Below are positions 50,595 to 63,700 of a stretch of 64,000 bases of DNA, piece by piece. This stretch comes from Fistularia commersonii. Lineage: Eukaryota > Chordata > Actinopteri > Syngnathiformes > Fistulariidae. The notes below the pieces were generated by a model that was not told where the DNA came from, searched no databases, and worked only from the letters and a program-made list of their open reading frames with translations. The stretch covers positions 14,795,001 to 14,859,000 of the forward strand of contig JBBMNZ010000007.1 of NCBI GenBank assembly GCA_037954325.1, in the 5' to 3' direction. The stretch's first letter is position 1. Each line of letters begins with the position of its first letter. A program made the position numbers and the translations under genes.

Positions 50595-50680
50595 GTTAAC
50601 TAGGTGAGGGAGGGGGCCGGGGGTGGTAGGGGTGTCGTAGGAGAGGACGACGGGAAGCAGGAAGGGGTGAAGTGGGGGTT
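50595..50680 (+). repeat. G-rich tract with several G3+ runs
   Basis: GGTGAGGGAGGGGGCCGGGG, GTGGTAGGGGTG and AGGGGTGAAGTGGGGG lie close together. At least four runs of three or more G within short loops fit a G-quadruplex pattern. Confidence 0.7.
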
Positions 50681-50891
50681 ATTGTGCTCTGGAAAATGTA
50701 TTGGTCGAGTTGGAAAAACAGGTCCAAAAAAAGAGAAGAGTAGGAAAATTTAGGGGTGAGGGGAACCGGAGCTGTGGCCTGTGGATGAACCCATCGGGGA
50801 CTTTGCTTGGTGGGGTCATTCCAAGTTCAGGTCTTTCCCTCACTGACTCTGCGAGAGTGGAGGAGCTGTCCATGGCTGGAGGGGCCTGCTC

Positions 50892-51089
50892 TTGACGGCC
50901 TCCATACCCTGCTGCGAGCCCCCCAGGGGCCCTGTAACACAAACCCATTTCCAGCAGGAGTTCTGTTGGGTGTGTGGAGAATGGGGGCATGCCCTAGGTA
51001 AACGGAGGTCATACTGGGGTGGGAGGGTGAGGATAGCCACCTACACCAATAAATATTTTCCTGACAGCCAGATGAAAGTTTGTTTTTAA
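50892..51089 (+). other. Unassigned frame with a zinc-knuckle-like motif
   Basis: The frame reads FCWVCGEWGHALGKR, with the spacing C-x2-C-x4-H of a CCHC zinc knuckle but Arg where the last Cys is expected. It could be a fossil of a retroelement nucleocapsid-type domain. No polymerase, protease or repeat boundary is visible nearby, so this may be chance in G-rich DNA. Confidence 0.15.
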
Positions 51090-53527
51090 ACCTCTCGTCC
51101 CTGTGTGTCTTTGTAAAGGCTCATGTTACTATTCTCACTGGACAGAAACAGCACTTGCAATGTGAAAACGAGACCATTCAGGTCACCGGGGGAATATATT
51201 CGGTGAAAGTGAAATCTAAGCACGGAGGAAATTAAAGTAGTCCATCGCTCTCGACCCATACATCTGCCATCAAAGTAAAACGTAATGCTGATTCAGAACC
51301 CTCTTTCTTTCAGAGATGTTTGTCCGCAAGTGAACTTACAGATACCAGGTGGGCACTGACTGTGCAGATGGAGCGTGAGCGTTAAAAAAAAAAAAAATGT
51401 AGGGGGATTCAGAAAAAGACAAATGAGACAATCTATCATTCGACACTCACAGACCAAACAGCAAGTCAGGGGTGGCCAACTAATCAGGCAGTTTGCACAG
51501 GCAACACAGCAGGAGTCCTTTGAGTGGATAAGTGGTCCCTCCCATAATGTCAAGAGTAAGCCTGTACCAGGGGTTAGCGAAAGGTTGGCAAGGAGTAAAT
51601 GAGATGACTGGTGGGGTGATCAGCAATTAAATGAGAGGTTTGGAGACCTATGGCATGACATAAGGCACACCTTAATTGAGACTAAAATTCCAGATTTATG
51701 AGGTTTTCTTTTTTTCCTAATCGCTCTCCATCTCAGATGCAGACGGGGCGGGGGGTTATGAGGCGATATTCACAGTGTATGTACTTTCAGTGTCTGTCTT
51801 TATTTATTTGATATTTCAGTCATTACTAAGTACGTTTTCAGATTTTCTTTAATCTGACCCCATAAATTACACTTCAAGAAATAAACCTGGAACAAGTCAG
51901 AAATGACTGTCAAACGCAAAACTGAATAAGCACCACCGTCTGTGAGTCATTGACCAAACAAAAGACAATCCAGAACGAATAACGACAGGATCCAAAATCC
52001 TGAGTCAGCCTGGCTTTTCACAGTAATACCCTACTTCTTAATTCTAATGAACGAACTTAGAGGGAAAGAATATAAAACAAAAGAAAACAACAACTGAAGA
52101 TTTTCTAGAAGACGCTTTGCAGGATATTGTGCTCATTGCAGCCATTATCTAAAATATTCTGAATTTCATTCAAATAGATGAACCTCATCAACAGCTGTCA
52201 GCAAGGCAATGTGTTTAGGCACTACTGACTTTACTTAGCTTGGCTGAGGACAAAGCAGCATGCCAACACTGGATGAAAAAGTGATGCAACTAAAACAAAT
52301 CATTAATATTTAATGAAAGGAATGATACCAAGTGAGATTGAAACATGCAAATATAGTTTGACAACAACCCGTTTGATAAATTCCAAGAGTCAACACCATG
52401 ATTGATGGAAAACAACAATCTCACCAGCTAATTGTAGCAAAGGGGAGTTGTATTTATCCTCTAGCTGCAGTTTGCAAGCAACCTGCAACCGTTCCAATTC
52501 CATTCTTTTGATCGAGAACACTGTTCTGTTCGAATACACTGTTCTGTTGCTGTGACAGTGATTCCTGCAGGCACTTTTCATTCCAGGTTTCTTCATTCTG
52601 AATCATGCTGCATTCTGCCAGGCCGCAATCAGCAGGTGAAAAATATTTGAGTAAATCTGATGCGAGCCCTCACACAAGGAGGAACATAGAATAGAATAGA
52701 ATAGAATAGAATAGAATAGAATAGAATAGAATAGAATAGAATAAATGCTGAGTCTTTTACTGCAAGTCTCTTATAAACAACAAATACTGACTTGTGTTGA
52801 AGTTGCAAAACCTTATACAGAAGGCCTGAGAGTTTAAGGAGAGCCCTGCTGTCCAGTTTCACACTAGTTACAAGTTATAAGATTTTCTTCACAGAATAAT
52901 GTGAAAAAATTATCACCTTCTGATTTAATGTGTTGTTGCCTCCACGGATGAGTAGCTTATCATTTATATGCTGCATTATCAAATAGAAAACATTGATGGA
53001 ATTGTAAAACCTGTCCAACAACAACAACAAAAAGCCTGATGTTTTGCCTGGCTGCCAAGACTGACCCCGTTCCAGTTGTTTCTTCTTACATTATGACCTA
53101 GCATGAACTCATGAACTATTGACCAGCAGTTGGACTAAAGTGTTCCACTATTTTCACATTTTCACTGATATGTTTTTTCTGCTTCTATACAAGCATATTA
53201 AATGTTTGTTTTGTAATTACTAATGCTTTCTTTTCACCCTTTTTCTAGACTGCCAACAATGTGTTCCTGTAACAGATAAAGAATTCGGTTGGATGACGTA
53301 GTTTGTTGAACCTACTCGTCTTGTTTGACACAGATTCAATAACCCCCCGTAGAAATGATGAAATGAGGAAAACACTCTTTTGATTGCTTTCGAGCAAACC
53401 CCGTTTGCAAGTTTTTCACTACGTCTGTATTCTTGGTGGCTGCTGGGACAGACCGGTCCTTTCAAAGATGCAAGGAGACAGATTATGGCATGTTGACAAC
53501 AATCTGATGGAAATACAGAAGTGAGAA
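51090..53527. other. Intergenic DNA, no gene seen
   Basis: Holds the ATAGA array and a local duplication of ACACTGTTCTGTT (about 52519-52548). No coding evidence. Confidence 0.55.
52686..52743 (+). repeat. (ATAGA)n pentanucleotide array, about 11 copies
   Basis: Perfect AGAAT/ATAGA units fill the interval. In fish such arrays are often tails of retroposons, but the flank at 52744 does not show a family I recognise. Confidence 0.95.
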
Positions 53528-53680
53528 CAAGACGGACTGCGGAGTGAAAAAAAAATAGCGTGTAGGGAGAGGTTGAGAGAAGAAGAGAGGGAGGGTATAG
53601 GGAGGGTAGAGTAAAGAGGTGAAGGAGGGTGCACAGGGGGCAGAGGAGGGAGAGATGGGAGTGGAAGGGGGGTAGCTGTG
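53528..53680 (+). repeat. Polypurine tract, G/A-rich
   Basis: Almost all purine on the + strand over about 150 bases, with repeated GGGAGGG, GAGAGG and AGGGGG. Reading frames here are compositional and are not called as genes. Confidence 0.85.
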
Positions 53681-56600
53681 CGTGAGCATAGGACCTCCCC
53701 ATGAACTGTGCAGTCGCGAGCCGGGTCATTGGGGCGAGGTTGTCAGAGCGTGCCTGAAACAGTACACCCAGGGGTTCAGCCAGAGTTCACACACTCAGTG
53801 TGCAAGATCCATGTCCCTCAGTCAGAGCTCGCCAGCCGTGCACCAGAATATACAGCATATCAACACAGGAAAAGTCATGCATACGATTACAAACAACTTT
53901 ACAAAAAGAAAGATCAAAGATAGAAGATCAAAAGCAACAACAAACCCAGATGTACTTGAGAAATGTATGGCATGTGCAAAATATAATAAATCTTTTAGGC
54001 CAGGACTAAATGGGAATTCTAAGAGATGAGCAAACACTCTCACAGTGTCTCTACACGCGTGGTGATGTATTGTTTTCACATCAGCGCAGGCTTGGTTTAT
54101 CCAGAGGAGACGTTTGAAATCTAAATATGCAGGCGGAAAAGTGAGAAAGTTCCCCTATCGGGAATGCAAAGATTTTGAGAACGGTAACTGATAGTATCCA
54201 TAACCGGCAACAACCCCATCAGCAGAAGCAGTAATGTTGCAAAGCAGTGAGAAAGATTTTCTTTAATTCCAGTCAATGTGGTTTAAATAGGAGAGGCCAC
54301 TAAGCCAGAATCCCCTCTGTGTGACTGAGCTCTTTGTGGGAAAGCTGTCTGCTTTATTCCCATTGAAGACTGGTTGGCCCATTGTCAAACCCAGAGCTTG
54401 ACCTGGTGTTGAACCCAATTGTCAAACTTGCAGTGTAGTGTGGGACCTTGGTAGGGGGAGGGGAGGAACCAGAGCATGGTTTAGCTGACTGAGGCAAGTG
54501 TTTGTCATCTTTTGGTATCTGCGGAAAGTTCAGCGAAAGGGTTTAATGTGCTTCGACTAATGTGATACAAAGCTGCAAAAAGTGGAATTTCCCATCAAAG
54601 ACGCTTTTTATACAATTAAACCCCATATATGTTCTCACATTTCTTCTAAGCCTGCAAGTCATGGGATGACTACCTCAAACTTTTCCCCCAATCCTCATAC
54701 TGGGGATAGCTCAGTATTGTATTGTGAGGATTTGATAGACAGGCGCAGCTGTAGCAGTCAGGCGCCAGAGCACCGCGCCCTCCAAGTCCAAGGCAGACAA
54801 GGCCCAAACCCAGAACAATTCGGTCTTTGTGGATCTACTGGAAATCATCAACTGCATCCAAATGACCGTAAGCTGTAGATACAAGCCAGATGTTGGAATT
54901 CCTCAACTCGGTTCAATCTGAGTCCAGTCTGGCTCATCCAAGCCCGGCAGCAGAGCAGTGGCAGAAATGTGGGCGGGTATTTGTGACTGTTCAGTTACAT
55001 GAAACCCACATTAATCGCACCAGAGTCATTCACGGTGGACTGTGCGTTTGCCACACGGCGGTATTTAAAAGTTGTGCAAAACTACATTTCTCACAATCTC
55101 GCTATGACAATTGAACAGTGTTTTTATCGCTCTGATGAAATGCTTCACAATGTGCCAAACGGAGTCATGTCTCATGAGAGCAGTTGTGGTGCACATTACT
55201 CTATTTATAATTCCATCTTTCAACCAAATTATCCCCAGATGCCCCGGTCAAGATACTACAAGGAATGAGTTGAGTGCAGAATTCTCATTTAAACTGATTT
55301 GCCACTCACAGCGGTCTGGAAAAAGGAATAGATGGCTGTCTTTTCAAGTTGAAAAACTACTTATACGAGCGCACTGAGACACAAGATACAATAAAAGAAG
55401 CCCTGTGAATCATTTCTTCCCCCTAAGTATTTCCGTCCTCATCTCAAGAGCAGCCTATCTTGTAATCAGGATTTCCAACAGAACACGATAGTATCTTGTA
55501 AGGTCTTTTCATTGGTCCAGATTTGACATGCTCAAAGTGAACTATGGGGAGACTCATTTGTCCCTTTGCAGGCTAATTACAGGAGGTTGTGTGACTACCC
55601 CCCACATTCCAATCCAACCTTTCACCTCCGAGGTGTTGAGCAGGCAATTAGTCTTCTTTGGCTTCTGTGTGAAGTACACAAATACAAAATGCTTTTCCTC
55701 TCCCTCCTCCATCCCCTTATGTCCCTGGCTCTGACAATCTTGACAGAGTATTCATAGCAGTTGGACAAAAGACAACTGCAAGATAGACCCACACCCAACT
55801 TTAAAATTTGTATCAAGGTTGCAAGAAGACGGCTCTGTTTTCACCACCCACACACTCTTTGCCCTGTGCTAGCTGAGAACTTTCTCACCGGGATTCAACG
55901 AGCAAAACATCTTATACTCGTCGATGTAAATTTGTGTTCGATTACCCTTTTTGTTCCATCTTAAGCAACAGAAAAAAAATGATCGGATTTTCGATCTGTG
56001 CAGATACCTAGACTAAAGATGCCCGGCTTGCGCTGTGCAGGAGGGTCCAAAGTGAACCAAAACCATACAGTGAATAACTCATATGTCTTGATCCAAAGAT
56101 CTTACTTAAATAAATTGAGGAATTAGGTGAAAATAGCATTGTTGTGATGTGAGGTTTTCGTGCGTGTCATTTTTATTCAGACAAATGCAGGAGACCCATG
56201 ACCCACACTGACTAAAATCCCCTAAAAAGTGCTTTAAAGCTCTCCTGCACCGCTTGCTTACCCACATCCTCTCCTCAAAACTCCGACTAACAGCTCTCCT
56301 GAGAGATGTTTTCATCCTGACGCACACTATGTGTTTGGTCTGTTTCCATTTAGCTAGGTTCAGGTGTAGTTCACTGAGGCCACAAACTCCGGTCATGTGA
56401 CTCTTGCAGACACTGGGTTTGGCAGGCCTTTGTTTGTTTTGCATAGCCCACTGTGATAGATCCACAGCTTCTGTGGTCAAAGAATTCTGAAAAACTGGGG
56501 TGAGACAAGCCTCAATCATTCAAATCATGGTTTTCCCAGAGAATTGAATTGGGGGCAAACTAACCCGTTTTGGACAAAACAAGATATCCTGGTTTTCATT

Positions 56601-57168
56601 CAAGGCATGTTCCCAGGTCTGACTAACTGAAGGGGTCAGTTAGGCCTACGGCCACGTGTATTCTACTCCTGTCAGGTTGTTATCCAGATTGTTGGTACCA
56701 CTTTGTTCAATAGTTAGAGATGCTAGAGTTGTCTGATGCCAGGCAACTGGCTGTTCTCTTGAAATCAACTTAGAAAAGGCACACGGCTACTGGAGAGTGT
56801 ATGACAGATACGATTAAACAAGGAGGCTTTGAATAAGGAGAGTAATTGTTTACTCCAGAAACTGAAAGCACATGTGCCCAGTGTGGTGTTGGTCACTGAA
56901 TTAGTGGAGAGGACTGTTTTATTTCAACATGCCGAAAGAGAGGAAACACAAACACTGAAATTCTAATGCCAGCAATATAAAAAAAATAAAAAGACCTTGG
57001 TGGAAAAAAGAGACATGATCCCACAATGGCTAAAGTGTACAGCAAATCAGTGAGGGGCCTCTCAGACAGAAAGCTTATGGAAGAGGAAAATTGCATGGTT
57101 ATAACATTAGGTTTTTTTATTAAGTTGAAAATTTAAAACCAAAGCATTGACCTGCTGCTGAAGGCCCA
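53681..57168. other. Intergenic DNA, no gene seen
   Basis: Several overlapping frames of 60-140 codons occur on both strands but none has a recognisable domain or paired splice sites. Confidence 0.5.
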
Positions 57169-57728
57169 ATGAGGTCAAAGAAAGAGATGAAAATTGGTGG
57201 GCCTGTAGTTTCATTGCCAGTACAGATCATCCATCCTTCAATTTTACAAACTCAGTTCTCAAAACAGAAACAGGCCTGTTCAATTGACCACGCAACCGAG
57301 CAAGCGAGTGAACTTTCCTCACACAACAAAGTGATCCCCAGACTTATTAATCAGCAGAGCCCAAACAAAACAAAAATGTTGCCACAACCAGCTGGGCGTG
57401 TGCCAGGTGAGGACCTCAGAAGCTACCAGACATCTCAAGAGTTGTGGAGCCTCCTCTGAAGTCAATAAAGTTTTGGAAGAGTTTAAAAAAAAGGTCAGCA
57501 TCATTAAGAACATCACTTATCACCCACCCATATCCATATTTGGCCATGTATGACTTGGAAAACACCATTAACTGTGGTTTGCATGTAACCCCAGAAGAGT
57601 TCAACAATTCTAGCAGCAACTTCAGTGAGGGAAGCACTAATAGATCAAGTTTAATTAATGGGCTTGATAATGAACCCGCAGAGGATAAATACTGGACACT
57701 CCCCTCTGGCTCCATCAGCGAGAAGTGA
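57169..57728 (+). other. Two overlapping open frames, possible exon or pseudogene
   Basis: A 96-codon frame (57169-57459) overlaps a 94-codon frame (57444-57728) in a different register. The second reads YLAMYDLENTINCGLHV and EEFNNSSSNFSEGSTNRSS and ends at a TGA after SGSISEK. The composition is protein-like and the join could be a frameshift, but the minus strand is also open here and I recognise no family. No clear acceptor and donor pair defines an exon. Confidence 0.2.
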
Positions 57729-60700
57729 GACATCTATACCACAGTAACAAATACATCACCCTCAATTTAACTGTCTGAGTAAGGATAGGTCAGAGTCAGC
57801 TCATGCCATTTTTCCTACCATTTCCAGTTCAGGGTCAGAAAATTTAAAACATTCTTTTCAAATGTATTTAGATATCGTCATTAATGAGTATTCCTGACAT
57901 CCATAGAGATCAAGTGCCACCATCAGACACGAACACTCAACTGGTGCTGGTCTGAGGAGCATTGGGCATAACTGCAAATCATAAAGAGAGAGATTATGAG
58001 GTTCAATTTCGGGTTAATGATTTTCTATCTGATGTCTTCGTAACAAAATAAAAAGAATGTCAGCATTAGCATTGCCATTCTTGTCCAAATTACATACTGT
58101 CTCTAGAAATTGAACCGAGGTGTCATTCTATAGAAACCCCTACGTTTACATTTTTAGTCCAACTAATTAGCTGTGGATGCTATAAACTATGGGGCGTGTC
58201 ACCATGTTCCTGTCCCGGGAGAGAATTACAGGATTTGCACAGCAAAGATGATACAGAAGTAATTAACAATCTCATCTCATAGGAAAAAGAAGATACACCA
58301 CATATGAACCTCAATACTGGTTACACTTGGTGGTAATGTAGCAGTTGTTTTTTTTGGGGCTACCTTTATGACGTCGTCAAAAATTCAAACCTAAAATACA
58401 TCATAAATAACAGGACTGAAATATTGAGTAATCATTTAATTTTTTTGTCCTTTGTTTTTATATCTGTCTGTCTTATCGGTGACTTTAGTGGCAGAGCTAT
58501 AAATACTTAATTGTTTACATTCCTCCTTGTCATAGTGTACATGAAAACGTGGCAAAAATGCAAAATGAACAGTTGGACTACAGATGAGAGGGACATTGGC
58601 CTCCATCTGACCCACATCGGATTTACCTTGATCAATGCAGGCGGCTGGCAACCAACTCTGAGCCACAGGGTTCACTTGCGCTGTGACACTGTTGCGTAAT
58701 CTGTGAGGAAGCTGCTCTGTAATAAATAAATCTGGCTGAGATGGTCCATCTGGGAACAACATTTTTTCAAGAGAGCTCTCCTGATGTGTTGCCTGGTGGG
58801 CTTTCTAAATATCCTGAGCCCCATCCGTGCAATTTGAACTCTGTTTCACCCTCCCACACCCTTTCCCTTTGAGTGCTTTCCCTCCGCTCGCACTGAAAGG
58901 CAGGCTTTACGTTGCTTTGTTTGTCCCTCAGTGCTTACCTCCCACTTCTCCCTGTTAACTGTCAGTGTTCAAAAGCAGAACACTGGAAACCACATGTGAA
59001 ACAGAACTTTTTTTGGGGGGCTTCACAGTGTAGGTGCATGACCCTGAGGGAGTTTTATGTCATGTGGGAGCTCAGAGGGATGGGAGCCAGGGTTGTTCTC
59101 TTTCTTTGACCTATAATAGGGAGCTTAACTGTGTCAATGTGGTACTTTCATATCCAAATTGGCAGCGAAACTGTCACAGCATACGAATGCCATTATCTAA
59201 ACAAATTCTATCAAAAACCACTGGTTTTTTTTTGTCTTTCTCAGCCATAGTCCTGTCAGCTGAATTGGGTGTTGCAGTTCTGTGATCATTTGTTGCTCCA
59301 AATCTTTTCCTATAATATGATAGTCCAGAGGCAAATCTTAAGGAAGAAGAGGCAGTAGCAGAGACAGAATTTTATGAGCAGCTCCAAAACATTTCGCCCT
59401 TGAAAGATCTCCACACAGATATCTCCTGCACCTCTACACTCACGGGTACAGCAGGCAGCCAGTGATGAATAGAATTTGCCAAGAATTACACCCCAACTAA
59501 GGATTGTCTGACCTTCTGTCGCTGAGCCGCACACCTGTCAACCTGAAGCTTTTGTACTAGATATCTATCAGTAATGAACGTGCCATCCGACCGGAAAATC
59601 TGCCTGGTAAATTTGGTGGAAAACCTTTGAAATACTTTGGTCTCAATCCATATCCAACAGCAGCACATAGTTTTTTTTTTTTTATTCTTAGCATGTCTCC
59701 GGAGTAAATTATTTATTTGCAGATTTCATCAAAGTACTTAATTCAGCAATTAAGTTCTCTCTCTCTCGCTCTCTCTCTCTCTCCCTCGCTCTCTCTGTAT
59801 GTTGAGTGTGTGTGAGTGAATGTTTTGACTGATACCCTCCGAGCTTGTTGCTCCCCTTGACCTTTAACACCACAGTGTATAATAACTCTTCGTATTTGAC
59901 AGGTCAACTGAGGCGTCACGGCTGGCCCCTTGCTGTGGGTTAGGGCCAGTCCTTTTATCATACTACCAGCCCTGTGATGGATGAACCCAGCAACAAACTG
60001 GCGACTGGGCTAACAGTGTTATTCAGAGAAAGTGGATAAGGTGTTGTAACAAATAACACCTCTGTGAACTCCCCCACCTCTCTGTTGCCCCTTGCTTCAA
60101 GCTCACGCAGCTATTTACTTTGGGCGTTGCCTCCCAGTGCAAAAAGCACGTGGTTTTACAGTGTTTATTACAGGTAACAAGCTGCTGTTCACGTAGCCAT
60201 TGCCACTTTGCACTGAGCCGCCCCTCCTTGCAAACGTGGAATATATGTAGAAGCCTGATAGCAAATGTGACAGAAACCTGTATGACATTTCAATAAATTT
60301 GACAGACACGATCATAACTCAAAGTACCTCGACAAACATCCACTGATTATTCAGACAATGTGAAATGGATTCGATAGGAAAATGGATACGATATCTTTTT
60401 TGTCAACACATTCATCATGCGCCGCATAGACACGATAAGTCACTTTGAACTGCTTGGAAACCGAGAGTCAAAAAATGTGCAAGTGTATGTGATGTGAATA
60501 ACGAGAGACCGGCACTGGCTGGGTTTTTACATGCGTTCGGCATCACTGCACAACAAGCCTAATGGACTCCAGATCCGTCGCCTATAATATATTTAATGGA
60601 TCATTGGAGGCTGACTTTCCAAACCCCTGAGTCTGGAATACAAATGCTTGGGCACCATATAGGACAAAGTAAGCATTCGGATCTCTTTTGAAGTACAAAA

Positions 60701-63700
60701 GAAGGAAAATAGGGTGCTTTCAAATAACAAAGGAGTAGAAAGGGATAATATCTCTCAGTGTTTATGCTCCTCAAATTAACAACACTGGGAGAAGAGATGA
60801 ATGCTCGCTGACCTACAGTCACATGCTTGAAGGGAGTGCGGTTTGAAATGTTAGCACAGACACCTGGGAGTGTGGTCACAGCTGAGACAGCACTGCAGTC
60901 CATTCTCTCCCCATGTGACCGAATTTAAAATCCTCTGCTTCCACCTGCGCCTGGTCAGTCACCCTGGAGCTGAATGCCTTCAGCAGGGAAAAGACTTTCC
61001 AAGCCTTCTTTGATTTATTCAGTATTTGGCTAACCTTGCAGTGAACCTGCCCCATGAGATTTCAAACCATTTTAGCCCTCCTCTTCCAGAATACATGCAC
61101 TACATGCCTCCTCGACCTCATTCCATCCCAACATGCTTCGTTTCCCTCTTCTTTCGCAACAACTCGCTCCTCGAATGAGAAACAGGCCCTTAAAGACAAG
61201 CCTGGTGTTCTCTTGGCAAAGCCCCGCACCCCTTACTCAGTGCGGGTCACCTACTGATCACAATGTCCCTTCACACGGGAGGGCACTTATGGTTCGGCGA
61301 GAATCAAATGGCTGCTCATGAGCGTTGTCTTGCATCCAAAGGCCAGGCGCTATCCCAGATTTTACAGCCTTCCAGGGGTTTGGAAGGAGTGCTCGCTTCG
61401 ACTCGCGCTCAGATATGGGTGTCCCTTTTCTGCGATATGCCTCCAAGGCTCTGTCAGGGGCTGTGGGATTGCTCTTAGCACACACAGCGAGATTCCTTGC
61501 TCCCTTTGAACGTTTGCTTTGAGGGATGCAGAGACCACAGACAGCTCTCTTGCCAGTCGAGAAGTTGTTGTCCAATCACTGTGTGCTCCCCTTCATAATC
61601 CTAAATATCTAACCTGGGGGTTTGTGCTTATTGTCATGCTGGCTTCACGATTAACCTCACAGTTAGAGAAGAGAGCAGCGCAAATAACAGACAAACGCGT
61701 TTTTGCTCCACTGCATTTTGCTTGATCGTTGCTCTTTTCTATGATCTAATTATACTCATTATAGTCTCGGGGGGGAGCTGAATCTCACAATAAGGAAACT
61801 CAAGGACCGGGTGATCATGCTGTATTTCAGGTGTAGATAAGATAGACCATTGTGTGTTTTTATGCCAGGCAACACATTAATTCAACTTGATTGTAAAAGC
61901 AAAACATCTTGTCAAATTTCATTAAAACACATTTTTATGTGGTACAGAAGAGAGCTAAGATTCTGAATGGGGAACTGGGCGTAATGAATGGAACATAATG
62001 CTCAAAAGTCACATCAATGCTGTGCTACCTAGATATAGAGGACTTGCAAGGTTAATTTTCCAATCTTTATACAGCTTGAGATTTATGGGAGAGCCTTTTC
62101 ATCATTTATTATGGCCGTCAAAACATTAATTTTCCTGAAGAGTCTGCCACTTCTTCTAAATTAGGTTAAAAAGTGCATCTCTGTGTTATGAGTCAGCGTT
62201 AAGCCTTCTTTTATTAAGATAATCCTCGATTGGGTCAGACATTTGGCACATTCAACAGTAATATCATTCACTGTGTGCCATCTGTAATTTGAAAAGGAAA
62301 ACAAAATCTATCATGAACTTTTATTGCATTTGAGCTCTTGATCCTTATTCGTTATGCTTCATTTAAGGTTTGATTCTCTCCGCTGAACTCATTTTTTCAT
62401 TCAGACTGGACCGCAGATGGCGGCCAGCTGATGGCTGTCATGCATGGCACGGCACAATAGCCTGCTATTGGGGGGGAGGGGGTTAGTCCTGATGCAGGCA
62501 GAAATATTCATGTGAGCAGATATGGATCACTGTTAAGCAAAAAATCCTCTTGAAACTTTTTTGTTTCCTTTTGACAGTTCATAATTGGTAAAATTCTTTT
62601 TGCTAATCACATTTTCTCCAGGTCATTCACTTGATTATATTTCAAAACCACAGGAGGAAGCAAGTATCAAATTCACATGGCCATCTCAAAAATGACCAAA
62701 GACTTTGTCAAAAGATTATGAAGAAATCACCAAAAAACTGTGAAAAGATTTCCCCAAATATCAGGATGAATGTGGTGATCATGGAAATCGATTTAAAAAA
62801 AATCTTTTGCTAATTAAATAAAAAAACAAATAAATTAGTGAATCACTGCCTTAAGAACAACAAGACACAAACATGACACGCTTCCATCCCGAAACTTTTT
62901 TTTCACATGCAGGATTGACTTTCATGGTGCAGAAATGTGCAGAATTGGCCCCAACACCATTAAAGAAAATATACCAAGATCATCTCTTAAGTGAAGTCAA
63001 GCAATGTGGTACCTTTGAGCGTTGTATGTTGTCTCCTATTGTCCACTGTGATTGTTTAAATTCCGAGGAGGGCTGGTCTGAGATCAGTTGTTCAGAAAAA
63101 CCCTGCAGACTCAGAGATAATTGGTAAGTGCATGTTGTGCTGATGCCAATAAGTTTAATACAAAATAAAACACGTTTTAAAAAAAAAACAGCATCCCAAC
63201 TGAGCAAACAGCGTGCATTTAACGAGCCATCATCATTCCTGCTGAATGATGGAAAGGCTGGAAGTAGAAAACCAAAATATGCAAATAAAAAAAGGCAATC
63301 TTCTTTTATTTAAACTGGGCCTGACTAAAAATGTCTAAGCACAGATGGTTTCCCTCAGGTCAAAGTAACACATCTGTATTTAATAGACAATATCGTAGCA
63401 TTATCTCCTAATGAGCTTGAGTCATCTGACATTTATGGCAAGACAGAAAGATAAGAGACTGATGTGGCCACTTGTCTAATCTGATTGTCTTTGTGTGATT
63501 GGAGAGACCTTGATGTACTGGTTCACGCCTTTAACTATCTGCGACTGGAACCAGGAAGTGGGACTTTCTCACCGGGGGGGATCAAAGTTACAGGACACTG
63601 TTACATGTTGGCACTGGTCTTTATTTTTAATTTGACATAACAAACATGCTCTATCTACTCTATTTGTTTATTTTTCTTGCAGCTCATTGCAGCCAATAAA

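Noticed and set aside
53220..53729. 169-codon minus-strand frame rich in Leu, Ser and Pro
   Set aside because: It follows the polypurine tract on the other strand; composition explains its openness.
59930..60045. Possible L2-like tail (CCCTGTGATGGATG, CTGGCGACTGGG, AGTGGATAAGG)
   Set aside because: Word order is suggestive but too diverged to support without a repeat search.
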